Shown here piece after piece: positions 17,291-24,215 of a stretch of 37,064 nucleotides of DNA. Each line of letters begins with the position of its first letter. Positions within the stretch are counted from its first letter, which is position 1. The notes beneath the pieces are model-generated. The model saw only the letters and a list, made by a program, of their open reading frames with translations. It searched no databases and was not told the origin of the DNA. The stretch spans positions 1 to 37,064 of the forward strand of contig JAAYUG010000084.1 of assembly GCA_012517825.1 (NCBI GenBank). The letters run 5' to 3'. Source of the DNA: Bacteroidales bacterium (GTDB lineage: Bacteria; Bacteroidota; Bacteroidia; Bacteroidales; JAAYUG01). The translations under genes were made by a program, and so were the position numbers.

Positions 17291-18007
17291 TTATTCCGGA
17301 ACTACCAGTGTTCCAATGCTTTCACCTGTAATGATTCGCAAAAGGCTTCCTGGGGTATTAATATTATAGACAACAAGGGGAAGATGGTTTTCGCGGCAAA
17401 GGGTGTAGGCTGTAAGATCCATAACAGCGAGTCCTTTGCCATAGGCTTCAGTAAATGTGATATGGTCAAATTTTATGGCACCCGGATTTTTTTCGGGGTC
17501 ATCGGAATAGACTCCATCCACTCTGGTCCCTTTGAGGAGGAGGTCGGCTTTCATTTCAACGGCCCTCAGTGCGGCGGCTGTGTCGGTTGTAAAGAAAGGG
17601 TTTCCGGTTCCGGCAACAAAAATGACGACCTTATTTTCGGCAAAAGCTTCTTCAACCTTTTCGCGGCTGTATTTTTCGGCGGCAGGTTCCATTCCTATGG
17701 CGCTGAGAATACGGCATCCGACACCCAGGTTTTCGAGAACAGACTGCATTGCCAGTCCGTTGATAACTGTTGAAAGCATGCCCATATAATCGCCGCGGAT
17801 GCGGTCAACGCCTTTGCCGGTTCCGGGCAAACCCCTGAAAATATTTCCTCCGCCGACAACAAGACCTATGTTGACTCCCGCCTGCCAGGCTTTTTTAACA
17901 TCCTGCATATACGCCTCAATTCGGGAATAATCAAAGGGTCCGTTGGTGTTTCCGGCTAATGCTTCTCCGGAGAGTTTCAGAAGAATTCGTTTATACCTGA
18001 TTTCCAT
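17291..18007 (-). CDS. pyrH: UMP kinase
   Basis: 238 aa, hexameric bacterial-type UMP kinase of the amino-acid kinase fold, making UDP from UMP and ATP. Visible are KRILLKLSGEAL (7-18, ATP site), VVGGGNIFRG (50-59), DYMGMLST (73-80, UMP site), VAGTGNPFFTTDTAA and the LLKGTRVDGVYSDDPEKNP loop. The length and every motif are normal. It has its own promoter (18067-18097) although it lies downstream of tsf, behind a terminator. Confidence 0.96.
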   Translation of the reverse strand: MEIRYKRILLKLSGEALAGNTNGPFDYSRIEAYMQDVKKAWQAGVNIGLVVGGGNIFRGLPGTGKGVDRIRGDYMGMLSTVINGLAMQSVLENLGVGCRILSAIGMEPAAEKYSREKVEEAFAENKVVIFVAGTGNPFFTTDTAAALRAVEMKADLLLKGTRVDGVYSDDPEKNPGAIKFDHITFTEAYGKGLAVMDLTAYTLCRENHLPLVVYNINTPGSLLRIITGESIGTLVVPE

Positions 18008-18066
18008 TTCTGTCGGTTAGGTTATACGAAGCGATTTTTAAATGAAATGTATTTGTAAAAGGCTTT

Positions 18067-18097
18067 CAAAGATAGGGAATCGGCAAAAGGGGTGCAA
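18067..18097 (-). promoter_or_regulatory. Promoter of pyrH-frr
   Basis: On the - strand TTG (18097-18095) is followed after 20 bases by TATCTTTG (18074-18067), a match to TAnnTTTG. The leader to the pyrH ATG at 18007 would be about 53 nt. The promoter lies between repeat copy B and pyrH. Confidence 0.6.
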
Positions 18098-18111
18098 GGG
18101 GATGGTATAAA

Positions 18112-18162
18112 ACTTTCTGTTTTAACCCTGATTGTTATCAGGAGTGCAAAGGAACTAATGCG
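18112..18162 (-). repeat. 51-bp dispersed repeat, copy B
   Basis: Inverted partner of 16492-16542 with 41 of 51 identical positions. Its central part has diverged into its own short dyad, CCTGAT-tgtt-ATCAGG on the + strand (about 18127-18142). That dyad replaces the CGCATTAG/CTAATGCG dyad of copy A, so the ability to fold is kept while the bases differ. It lies just upstream of the pyrH promoter. Confidence 0.65.
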
Positions 18163-18192
18163 TAATGTGGGTTTGACATTGCCGGCATATAT

Positions 18193-18229
18193 AAAATCAG
18201 CCGATTGAAAGCGGGTTCCAATCGGCTGA
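18193..18229 (-). terminator. Terminator of the rplM-rpsI-rpsB-tsf operon
   Basis: 11-bp perfect arms TCAGCCGATTG (18197-18207) and CAATCGGCTGA (18219-18229) with an 11-nt loop. Read on the - strand the stem is followed by TTTTAT. It lies 37 bases after the tsf stop. Confidence 0.65.
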
Positions 18230-18266
18230 AGGATATGCAATAGTTTTTGTCAGGAATCGAGGCGAT

Positions 18267-19109
18267 TTACTGCACCAGGGTAAAACGGATGAACCGGGTT
18301 ACTTTAAGGTCTTTGTCAGATTTTTCAAGGTACTGACGAACGGTAAGTTTGGAATCTTTGATGAATTCCTGATTCAGCAGGGTATTTTCTTTCAGGAATT
18401 TTTCCAGTTTCCCTTCGGCAATTTTTTCGATAATATTGGCAGGCTTACCGGCATTTTTGGGATCGAGTTTAGTCTGATCGATAGCAATTTCACGTTCCTT
18501 GGCCAGTTTATCAGCCGGGACGTCGTCTTTATCGATCGAAACGGGATTCATTGCTGCCACCTGCATGGCAATGTCTTTGTAAATCTGCAGGTCAGAACCG
18601 GCTTTGTTAAATCCGACCACCGCAGCCAGTTTGTTGCCGGGGTGGACATATGCAAGAACATAAGGAGCCTGAACGTTATCGTAGTAGGAAAGTTCCATTT
18701 TTTCGCCGATGATACCGATTTTTTCGGTCACAAGGTCAGCAACGGTCTTTCCTTCAAGAGGCAGATTTTTAAGGGCATTGAGATCGGCGGGTTTCTTTTC
18801 GATAGCAAGGGCAAGGATTTTTTCAGCAAGGGAAATGAAATCCTGGTTTTTTGCGACAAAATCAGTTTCGCAATTGAGGCATATCATTGCCCCGAAGGTA
18901 TTGGATGCATCAATCCGGGCAAGAACTACTCCTTCATTTGCTTCACGGTCGGCTCGTTTGGCGGCCACGAGCTGTCCTTTTTTGCGAATGATTTCTATTG
19001 CTTTTTCATAGTCGCCGTTAGCTTCTTCGAGGGCTTTTTTGCAGTCCATCATTCCGGCGCCTGTCATTTTGCGCAGTTTCTGGACTTCAGCAGCAGATAT
19101 CTGGGTCAT
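18267..19109 (-). CDS. tsf: Elongation factor Ts
   Basis: 280 aa guanine-nucleotide exchange factor for EF-Tu. The N-terminal UBA-like domain has VQKLRKMTGAGMMDCKKALEE (9-29), the core has CETDFVAKN (80-88, the TDFV motif that inserts into EF-Tu), and there is a conserved AMNPVSI segment. It is slightly shorter than E. coli EF-Ts, as is usual in Bacteroidota. It follows rpsB by 26 bases, the almost universal rpsB-tsf pair. Confidence 0.95.
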   Translation of the reverse strand: MTQISAAEVQKLRKMTGAGMMDCKKALEEANGDYEKAIEIIRKKGQLVAAKRADREANEGVVLARIDASNTFGAMICLNCETDFVAKNQDFISLAEKILALAIEKKPADLNALKNLPLEGKTVADLVTEKIGIIGEKMELSYYDNVQAPYVLAYVHPGNKLAAVVGFNKAGSDLQIYKDIAMQVAAMNPVSIDKDDVPADKLAKEREIAIDQTKLDPKNAGKPANIIEKIAEGKLEKFLKENTLLNQEFIKDSKLTVRQYLEKSDKDLKVTRFIRFTLVQ

Positions 19110-19135
19110 AGTGATTTCCTTTTAATGATTGGTAA

Positions 19136-20110
19136 CTATTTTTTCTGACTACGTGTAGTTTTCCTGGCAGGTGCTACATCAGAAGATTCTTCGTCGGGTA
19201 ATGAAGGGGATGTGGATTCTTCGGATTCATCGTCTTCTACTTCGGTTTCTTCAACGGATGCTTCCACTTCTTCCACTTCTTCCTCTTCGGTTTCCTCTTC
19301 GGTTTCGTCGGTTATTTCTTCGGCTTCTTCCAGTTCTTCTTCTGCAATTAATTCAGGAGCAGCAGTTTTTTTGCGGGTTCCTTTTCCTTTTTCCGATTTT
19401 TCAGGCTCGGCTTCTTTTTCAACTTTTCTTTCGCTGAGGCCTTCCTCAATAGCGTTGCAGATAGCGTCGACGATAAGGGCTATGGATTTGGAAGCGTCGT
19501 CATTTGCGGGTATAGGGAAGTCGACAAGGTTCGGGTCAGAATTTGTATCGACCATGGCAAAGACGGGAATATTGAGCCTGCGGGCTTCTTTGACCGCAAT
19601 ATGTTCTTTCAGGATGTCGACAACGAAGATAGCTGCAGGGAGGCGGGAAAGGTCGGCAATTGAACCGAGGTTTTTTTCCAGTTTTGCTCTCTGACGGGCA
19701 ATCTGAAGTTTTTCTCTTTTGCTCAGGTTGTCGAATGTACCGTCGGCAGACATTTTATCGATAGCCGCCATTTTCTTGACAGCCTTCCGGATGGTAGGAA
19801 AGTTGGTGAGCATACCACCGGGCCAGCGTTCAGTTACATACGGCATGTTGATTTTCTTGACCCGTTCAGCCACGATGTCTTTAGCCTGTTTTTTGGTGGC
19901 CACGAAAAGGATCTTCCGTCCCGACTTGGCTATTTGTTTAATAGCCTGGCAGGCTTCATTCAGTTTGATAGCTGTTTTGTGAAGGTCAATAATGTGGATC
20001 CCGTTCTTTTCCATGAAAATATACGGGGCCATTGCCGGGTTCCATTTGCGCTTGAGGTGGCCAAAGTGCACACCGGCTTCAAGAAGTTGTTCGAATGTTA
20101 CGTTGTTCAT
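19136..20110 (-). CDS. rpsB: 30S ribosomal protein S2 with long acidic C-terminal tail
   Basis: 324 aa. Residues 1-227 are a normal S2: LEAGVHFGHLKRKWNPAMAP (10-29), FVATKKQA (69-76), ERWPGGMLTNF (94-104), LPAAIFVVD (157-165) and DTNSDPNLVDFPIPANDDA (188-206). Residues 228-324 are a low-complexity extension: first Lys/Glu-rich, then strongly acidic (runs of E, with D and T/S, about 256-300), and finally a basic RKTTRSQKK end. The extension adds about 97 residues to a typical 230-250 aa protein. S2 sits at the back of the 30S head-body junction and is needed for S1 docking in other bacteria; a role for the tail is unknown. Confidence 0.95.
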   Translation of the reverse strand: MNNVTFEQLLEAGVHFGHLKRKWNPAMAPYIFMEKNGIHIIDLHKTAIKLNEACQAIKQIAKSGRKILFVATKKQAKDIVAERVKKINMPYVTERWPGGMLTNFPTIRKAVKKMAAIDKMSADGTFDNLSKREKLQIARQRAKLEKNLGSIADLSRLPAAIFVVDILKEHIAVKEARRLNIPVFAMVDTNSDPNLVDFPIPANDDASKSIALIVDAICNAIEEGLSERKVEKEAEPEKSEKGKGTRKKTAAPELIAEEELEEAEEITDETEEETEEEEVEEVEASVEETEVEDDESEESTSPSLPDEESSDVAPARKTTRSQKK

Positions 20111-20214
20111 GTGCGTTATTTTGAATTGTTAACTTTCCGTACAATCAACCACATGGTAGCCGGCTGACACCGGGTCCTTGCGGTTTGGATACGAAACAAT
20201 CCGGCAGAAATGCC

Positions 20215-20601
20215 TTATCGTTTGCTGAACTGGAAGCGTTTACGAGCTCCGGGCCGGCCGGGCTTTTTGCGTTCCACTTCACGCGGATCACGGGTAAGAA
20301 ATCCCTGAGCCTTCAGAACCGGACGGTAATCCGGATTGATTTTTACCAGGGCGCGGGCAATGGCAAGGCGAAGTGCTTCGGCCTGCCCTGTAATACCCCC
20401 GCCGTCCAGATTGACGCGGATGTCAAATCCATTGGCAAGATTCAGGGCCTGAAGGGGTTGGGTTGCTTTGTACTGCAAAATTTCATCAGGAAAATATTCT
20501 TTAAAATCCCTGTCATTGATGATAATATTTCCGGAGCCTTCTTTAACGAATACGCGTGCTACGGCACTTTTTCTTCGTCCAACAGCATTGATAATGTCCA
20601 T
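20215..20601 (-). CDS. rpsI: 30S ribosomal protein S9
   Basis: 128 aa, normal length. Visible are NAVGRRKSAVARVFV (5-19), the central QPLQALNL and DIRVNLDGGGITGQAEALRLAIARAL segment, and the conserved basic tail KKPGRPGARKRFQFSKR, whose last Arg-Lys region reaches the P-site tRNA in known structures. It starts 5 bases after the rplM stop, the classical rplM-rpsI pair. Confidence 0.96.
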   Translation of the reverse strand: MDIINAVGRRKSAVARVFVKEGSGNIIINDRDFKEYFPDEILQYKATQPLQALNLANGFDIRVNLDGGGITGQAEALRLAIARALVKINPDYRPVLKAQGFLTRDPREVERKKPGRPGARKRFQFSKR

Positions 20602-20606
20602 GGATA

Positions 20607-21062
20607 TTATTTGAGTGTGTTAATGTCAAATGGTTTCGGATTCTGGCCGGCCTGTTTGTGTTCAGGACCAGCATAAACATAGAGGTTTTTGAAGATTGCT
20701 CTTCCCAGCCTGTTTTTCGGGAGCATTCCACGCACTGATTCTTCAATCAGAGATGCAGGGTTCTTTTTCAGCATTTCCTCCGGGGTAATTTCAACCTGGC
20801 TTCCCGGATAGCCGCTGTGTTTAAAATGCACCCTGTCGGTCCATTTTTTCCCTGTCAGTTTGATTTTATCTGCATTGATCACGATGACGTTATCACCGCA
20901 ATCAATATGGGGCGTGAAATATGGTTTATGTTTGCCGCGCAGAAGCCGGGCAACTTTTGAACAGAATCTTCCCAGAATCTGGTCTGTGGCATCAACAACC
21001 AACCATTCCTTCTGAACAGAAGCTTTGTTGGCAGAAACTGTTTTAAAACTTAATGTATCCAC
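20607..21062 (-). CDS. rplM: 50S ribosomal protein L13
   Basis: 151 aa. Motifs are WLVVDATDQILGRFCSKVARLLRGKHK (20-46), CGDNVIVINADKIKLTGKKW, YPGSQVEITPEEML, VRGMLPKNRLGRAIFKNLYVYAG and HKQAGQNP near the end, all standard for L13. It is the first gene of the rplM-rpsI-rpsB-tsf operon and is preceded by a promoter box at 21114-21121. The ATG at 21062 gives the usual Bacteroidota N-terminal extension of about 18 residues. Confidence 0.96.
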   Translation of the reverse strand: MDTLSFKTVSANKASVQKEWLVVDATDQILGRFCSKVARLLRGKHKPYFTPHIDCGDNVIVINADKIKLTGKKWTDRVHFKHSGYPGSQVEITPEEMLKKNPASLIEESVRGMLPKNRLGRAIFKNLYVYAGPEHKQAGQNPKPFDINTLK

Positions 21063-21113
21063 AACAAATTATTATGTTTAACTTTTTAAATTCACAACTT
21101 CAATAACGGGTTG

Positions 21114-21142
21114 CAAAAATACAATTTATTTTTATTCTGCAA
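21114..21142 (-). promoter_or_regulatory. Promoter of rplM operon
   Basis: On the - strand TTG (21142-21140) lies 18 bases before TATTTTTG (21121-21114), matching TAnnTTTG. The leader would be about 45 nt. A second CAAAnnTA (21190-21197) on the same strand has no good -33 partner. Confidence 0.55.
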
Positions 21143-21221
21143 TACCGGAATAGGGAAAATTTGAAACGCATTCATATTCAATGAGTTTGCAAAATTAGCA
21201 ATAAATTGACAGATTTGGGTT

Positions 21222-22775
21222 ATGGTAAAGCCGGAAATTTCGTGGCATAACATATTTCTGTTTTTCCTTATTGTAACGGTAGGGTCGTTGCCGCTTTCTC
21301 CCTTTCTTACCAGCGTAGGAATCATTGGATCGGCAGTGTCGTGGCTTTTTGCAGGGAGCCTTAAAGGGAAGAAAGCCGGTTTAATCAGGTCAAATGATGT
21401 CTGGCTTTTCCTGGGTATATATTTTTTGCATATAGTCGGCTTGCTTTACACATCGGATTTTACCTATGCCTTTCACGATCTTAAGGTAAAACTACCCCTT
21501 CTGGTGCTTCCGGTAATTTTTGTTACGGCAGGGCCTCTTACGTTTACAGAAAGAAGGATCATCCTGATTTTTTTTACGGCAGCGGTAGTAACCAGCAGCA
21601 TAATCAGTGCCTCCATTTTGCTGATTCCCGGAAAACTGAACGGAGAAGATGTCAGGCAGATGGCTCCGTTTATTTCCCATATCCGGTTGGCGCTGATGGT
21701 TGATCTGTCCATTTTCACAGCATTTTCTTTTGGGCTTACAGCTCAGAGAAGATGGGAAAGGTACCTGCTCTTCGGGGCAGGAATATGGCTTGTCATTTTT
21801 CTGTTCCTGCTCAAGTCGTTTACCGGGCTTATCCTTTTTCTGGTATGTCTGTTTGTCCTTATTCCTGTTTACCAGCATAAAATCCCTTCCTTTTTCTGGC
21901 GGAGGGTCATTGTTGTTATAAGCATTGTTGTTCCTGTTATTTCGCTGATATATCTGGTGGTTTCGGTCAGGAGATACTATTCATTTGATGAAACGAATCC
22001 GCATCAGGTTGCAGTTTATACGGAGGGGGGAAGGGCATACCGGCATGATTTTCGTGCCAGAGATGTTGAGAACGGACATTTTGTATGGCAAAATGTATGT
22101 GAAGATGAACTTCGTATTGCCTGGCCCCTGCGCAGTCGGATTCCTTACGACAGTCTTGACCGGAGGGGTAATCCCATACGGTTTACCCTTATCAGGTATC
22201 TGACATCAAAGGGCTTACCTAAAGATTCGCTTTCTGTAATGCGGCTTGCCGATGACGAGATCAGCAGTATAGAAAATGGTGTGGCAAACTATCTGTACAG
22301 AAATAAACTGGCTTTGTATCCCTATGTTTACAGGGTTCTATGGGAACTTGACTCGTATGCCCGGGGCAATAATCCATCGGGGCATTCGGTTGCTCAAAGG
22401 ATCATTTACTGGAAGGCGGCTCTGCAGATCATCAGGGAGAACATCTGGTTCGGGGTAGGAACAGGGGATGTTCAGCAGGCGTTCAATGCATATTATGAGA
22501 GGAATGAGGTCAATTTACAGAGAAAATTCTGGCTGAGAGCGCATAATCAGTATCTGACTTTCATGGTGACTTTTGGAATACCCGGTTTTCTGATCATAAT
22601 GGCCGGATTGCTGCTGCCTTTTTTCAGGAAAATAAAGTACATTTCTTTTCTTGCCGCAGTATTTCTGATCATTTCGTTTTTAAGCATGATTCCGGAAGAC
22701 ACGCTGGAAACGCAGGCCGGCGCAACCTTTTTTGCCTTTTTCTACAGTTTTTTTATTCTGGCAAACCGTGAGTGA
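21222..22775 (+). CDS. O-antigen ligase / Wzy-type polymerase family membrane protein
   Basis: 517 aa with about ten transmembrane helices (for example 10-30, 60-78, 92-105, 111-135, 155-172, 180-215, 227-248, 447-468, 474-490 and 500-515). A long loop at about 250-435, on the periplasmic side in this family, contains WFGVGTGD (409-416) and ends in RAHNQYL (439-445). RAHNQYL is the Wzy_C motif near the known catalytic or substrate-binding His of WaaL-like ligases. The protein probably moves lipid-linked glycan units to an acceptor; ligase versus polymerase cannot be told. It is divergent from the rplM operon and followed by mpg after 47 bases. It stands away from the glycan cluster at 1-5209. 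Confidence 0.75.
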   Translation: MVKPEISWHNIFLFFLIVTVGSLPLSPFLTSVGIIGSAVSWLFAGSLKGKKAGLIRSNDVWLFLGIYFLHIVGLLYTSDFTYAFHDLKVKLPLLVLPVIFVTAGPLTFTERRIILIFFTAAVVTSSIISASILLIPGKLNGEDVRQMAPFISHIRLALMVDLSIFTAFSFGLTAQRRWERYLLFGAGIWLVIFLFLLKSFTGLILFLVCLFVLIPVYQHKIPSFFWRRVIVVISIVVPVISLIYLVVSVRRYYSFDETNPHQVAVYTEGGRAYRHDFRARDVENGHFVWQNVCEDELRIAWPLRSRIPYDSLDRRGNPIRFTLIRYLTSKGLPKDSLSVMRLADDEISSIENGVANYLYRNKLALYPYVYRVLWELDSYARGNNPSGHSVAQRIIYWKAALQIIRENIWFGVGTGDVQQAFNAYYERNEVNLQRKFWLRAHNQYLTFMVTFGIPGFLIIMAGLLLPFFRKIKYISFLAAVFLIISFLSMIPEDTLETQAGATFFAFFYSFFILANRE

Positions 22776-22822
22776 TCTGGTGACTGTGAGAATCAGGTAT
22801 TTGGCATGGAGATAAAGAAACA

Positions 22823-23353
22823 ATGAATCAGGAAGCGAATCATAGACTTGGGAGGGACTTTTTTATAAGGGATGCGACAGAGGTTGCTCCTGCACTGATT
22901 GGGAAGACGCTTGTCCGATTTTTCCCGGATGGAAGAACAATCCGGCGATTGATTACGGAGGTTGAGATTTACCGGGGTGAAGAAGACGAAGCCTGCCATG
23001 CCAGCAAAGGAGTGACTACCAGGAACAGAGTGATGTATTCCGAAGGGGGGCTGGTATATGTTTATTTAATTTATGGGATGTACTGGATGCTGAATTTTGT
23101 CACCGGTCCGGAAGGACATCCCCAGGCGGTATTAATCAGGGGTATAGATGGGTTTGATGGCCCCGGTAAACTGACCCGTGCCCTGGAGGTAGACGGAAGT
23201 TTTTATGGCGAAGACCTCACCCGGTCAGAACGCATCTGGGTTGAAGAGGGCATAAAAAATTTCAGAATTGGCAAAGGGAAGAGAATTGGGATTGATTATG
23301 CCGGCGAAAAATGGCGATCGAAGCCCTGGCGTTATTTTCTGAAAAAATCGTAA
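22823..23353 (+). CDS. mpg: DNA-3-methyladenine glycosylase (AAG/MPG type)
   Basis: 176 aa monofunctional glycosylase that removes alkylated purines such as 3-methyladenine and hypoxanthine. The family core reads TEVEIYRGEEDEACHA (45-60), where E48 and Y50 align with the catalytic Glu and intercalating-pocket Tyr of human AAG (ETEAY). It continues with VYVYLIYGMYWMLNFVT (78-94), PQAVLIRG (100-107) and GPGKLTRAL (113-121). The protein is a little shorter than many homologs, ending soon after the GIDYAGEKWRSKPWRYF segment, but looks complete. Its stop is only 3 bases from the stop of the convergent gene at 23357. Confidence 0.9.
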   Translation: MNQEANHRLGRDFFIRDATEVAPALIGKTLVRFFPDGRTIRRLITEVEIYRGEEDEACHASKGVTTRNRVMYSEGGLVYVYLIYGMYWMLNFVTGPEGHPQAVLIRGIDGFDGPGKLTRALEVDGSFYGEDLTRSERIWVEEGIKNFRIGKGKRIGIDYAGEKWRSKPWRYFLKKS

Positions 23354-23356
23354 GAT

Positions 23357-23938
23357 TTATTTTTTCTTCTTTGAGGATGATTTTTCCTGCGGGGGGTTTT
23401 TCATTGCATCCAGTTTGGCCTGTGCTGCCTCCAGTGTCGCCCTGGCTTTTTTCAGACCTTCTCCGGCAGTTTTTTTCATGTTTTTACCCTTTTCAACATT
23501 TTTTGTTCCATCAGCTGATTTTTTGGTAGCTTCTTTCAGACGGAGGTCGGCATGCTTAATATCCTGCTTGTACTGGTTGTCAAGGGATTTCAGATCAGCT
23601 TTTGCAGAGGCAGCTTCTTCTTTGTTTTTTGAAGTGGCTTTCTTTTCAAGAACTTTTTTGCTGGTAAGGTATTCTTTCTCAATTTTTTTCCTGTCATTTT
23701 CCGCCGATTTCATTTCGCTTTTGGATTCTGTAATCATCTGATTACCAACGCTTATCAATGAATCGGCCACAGTCAGCTGGGCTTCGAACTTGTCTACATT
23801 GGCCTGCGCGGCGGCCACTACTGCTTCCTGTTTTTTAATGGCTGATTCGTTGCTGGTTTGCTGGGCAAACATGGCTGATACGCCTGACAAAGAAAACATC
23901 AACAGGTAAAAGACTTTCTTAAACGATGAAGGTTTCAT
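23357..23938 (-). CDS. Secreted alanine/lysine-rich coiled-coil protein
   Basis: 193 aa from the ATG at 23938. A longer in-frame reading to 24037 adds 33 residues that do not look like a signal peptide; from 23938 the protein starts MKPSSFKKVFYLLMFSLSG with a good signal sequence and likely cleavage after A25 (AMFA/QQ). The rest is almost entirely predicted helix rich in A, K, E, D, S and Q with heptad-like spacing, ending in a basic SSKKKK tail. I do not recognise a family. It could be periplasmic or an outer-membrane-associated fibrous protein. It is a single gene, convergent with mpg. Confidence 0.6.
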   Translation of the reverse strand: MKPSSFKKVFYLLMFSLSGVSAMFAQQTSNESAIKKQEAVVAAAQANVDKFEAQLTVADSLISVGNQMITESKSEMKSAENDRKKIEKEYLTSKKVLEKKATSKNKEEAASAKADLKSLDNQYKQDIKHADLRLKEATKKSADGTKNVEKGKNMKKTAGEGLKKARATLEAAQAKLDAMKNPPQEKSSSKKKK

Positions 23939-23951
23939 ATGCAAAATATTT

Positions 23952-23971
23952 GATAGGTAAAGATAGGTAAA
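23952..23971. repeat. 10-bp tandem repeat, two units
   Basis: GATAGGTAAA occurs twice in tandem directly upstream of the coiled-coil protein gene, in its probable promoter/leader region. No TAnnTTTG box is seen beside it. It may be a regulator-binding pair or chance. Confidence 0.4.
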
Positions 23972-24057
23972 AATCTTAATGCTGGACTTTATCCGATAAA
24001 ACATCCATGTATTGCAACCGCAAACCCTTATGAACAAAATTCAAATGATGGGTGTTC

Positions 24058-24120
24058 CCCCGCTTTGGCGGGGCAGGCTATCCGACCTTTAAAAATCTAT
24101 CTTGTTCGGGTGAAACAAGA
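24058..24120. other. Two consecutive intergenic hairpins
   Basis: CCCCGC-TTTG-GCGGGG (24058-24073) is a GC-rich hairpin, and TCTTGTT-CGGGTGA-AACAAGA (24100-24120) is a second one. Both lie between the divergently transcribed coiled-coil gene and purD, so neither is needed as a terminator. The GC-rich one is out of keeping with the surrounding AT-rich spacer and may be a copy of a dispersed palindromic repeat. Confidence 0.45.
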
Positions 24121-24174
24121 ACCAAAATAAACTGCGCAGATATTCCCATCAGCGTGCGCAGGATAAAAACTTGT

Positions 24175-24182
24175 TATCTTTG
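24175..24182 (+). promoter_or_regulatory. -7 promoter box of purD
   Basis: TATCTTTG matches TAnnTTTG, placing the transcript start near 24188 and leaving about a 28-nt leader to the ATG at 24216. This argues against the upstream TTG at 24171 as start codon. No good -33 element is visible. Confidence 0.5.
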
Positions 24183-24215
24183 CCGGTATACCTAACAGAT
24201 TTAAGCTTACATGCT

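Noticed and set aside
17045..17773. Open frame of 242 codons on the + strand
   Set aside because: It lies antisense to frr and pyrH, both of which have complete family motifs; its translation is not protein-like.
19212..19694. Serine-rich open frame on the + strand
   Set aside because: It is the antisense shadow of the GAA-rich tail and core of rpsB.
21190..21197. Second TAnnTTTG on the - strand upstream of rplM
   Set aside because: No -33 partner at the right spacing, and part of a chance TTTGCAAA dyad; the box at 21114-21121 fits better.
23939..24037. N-terminal extension of the coiled-coil protein by 33 residues
   Set aside because: The extension is not signal-like, whereas the ATG at 23938 begins a clean signal peptide.
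24171..24215. In-frame TTG start extending PurD by 15 residues
   Set aside because: The canonical PurD N-terminus begins at the ATG at 24216, and a TAnnTTTG promoter box at 24175-24182 lies inside the extension.
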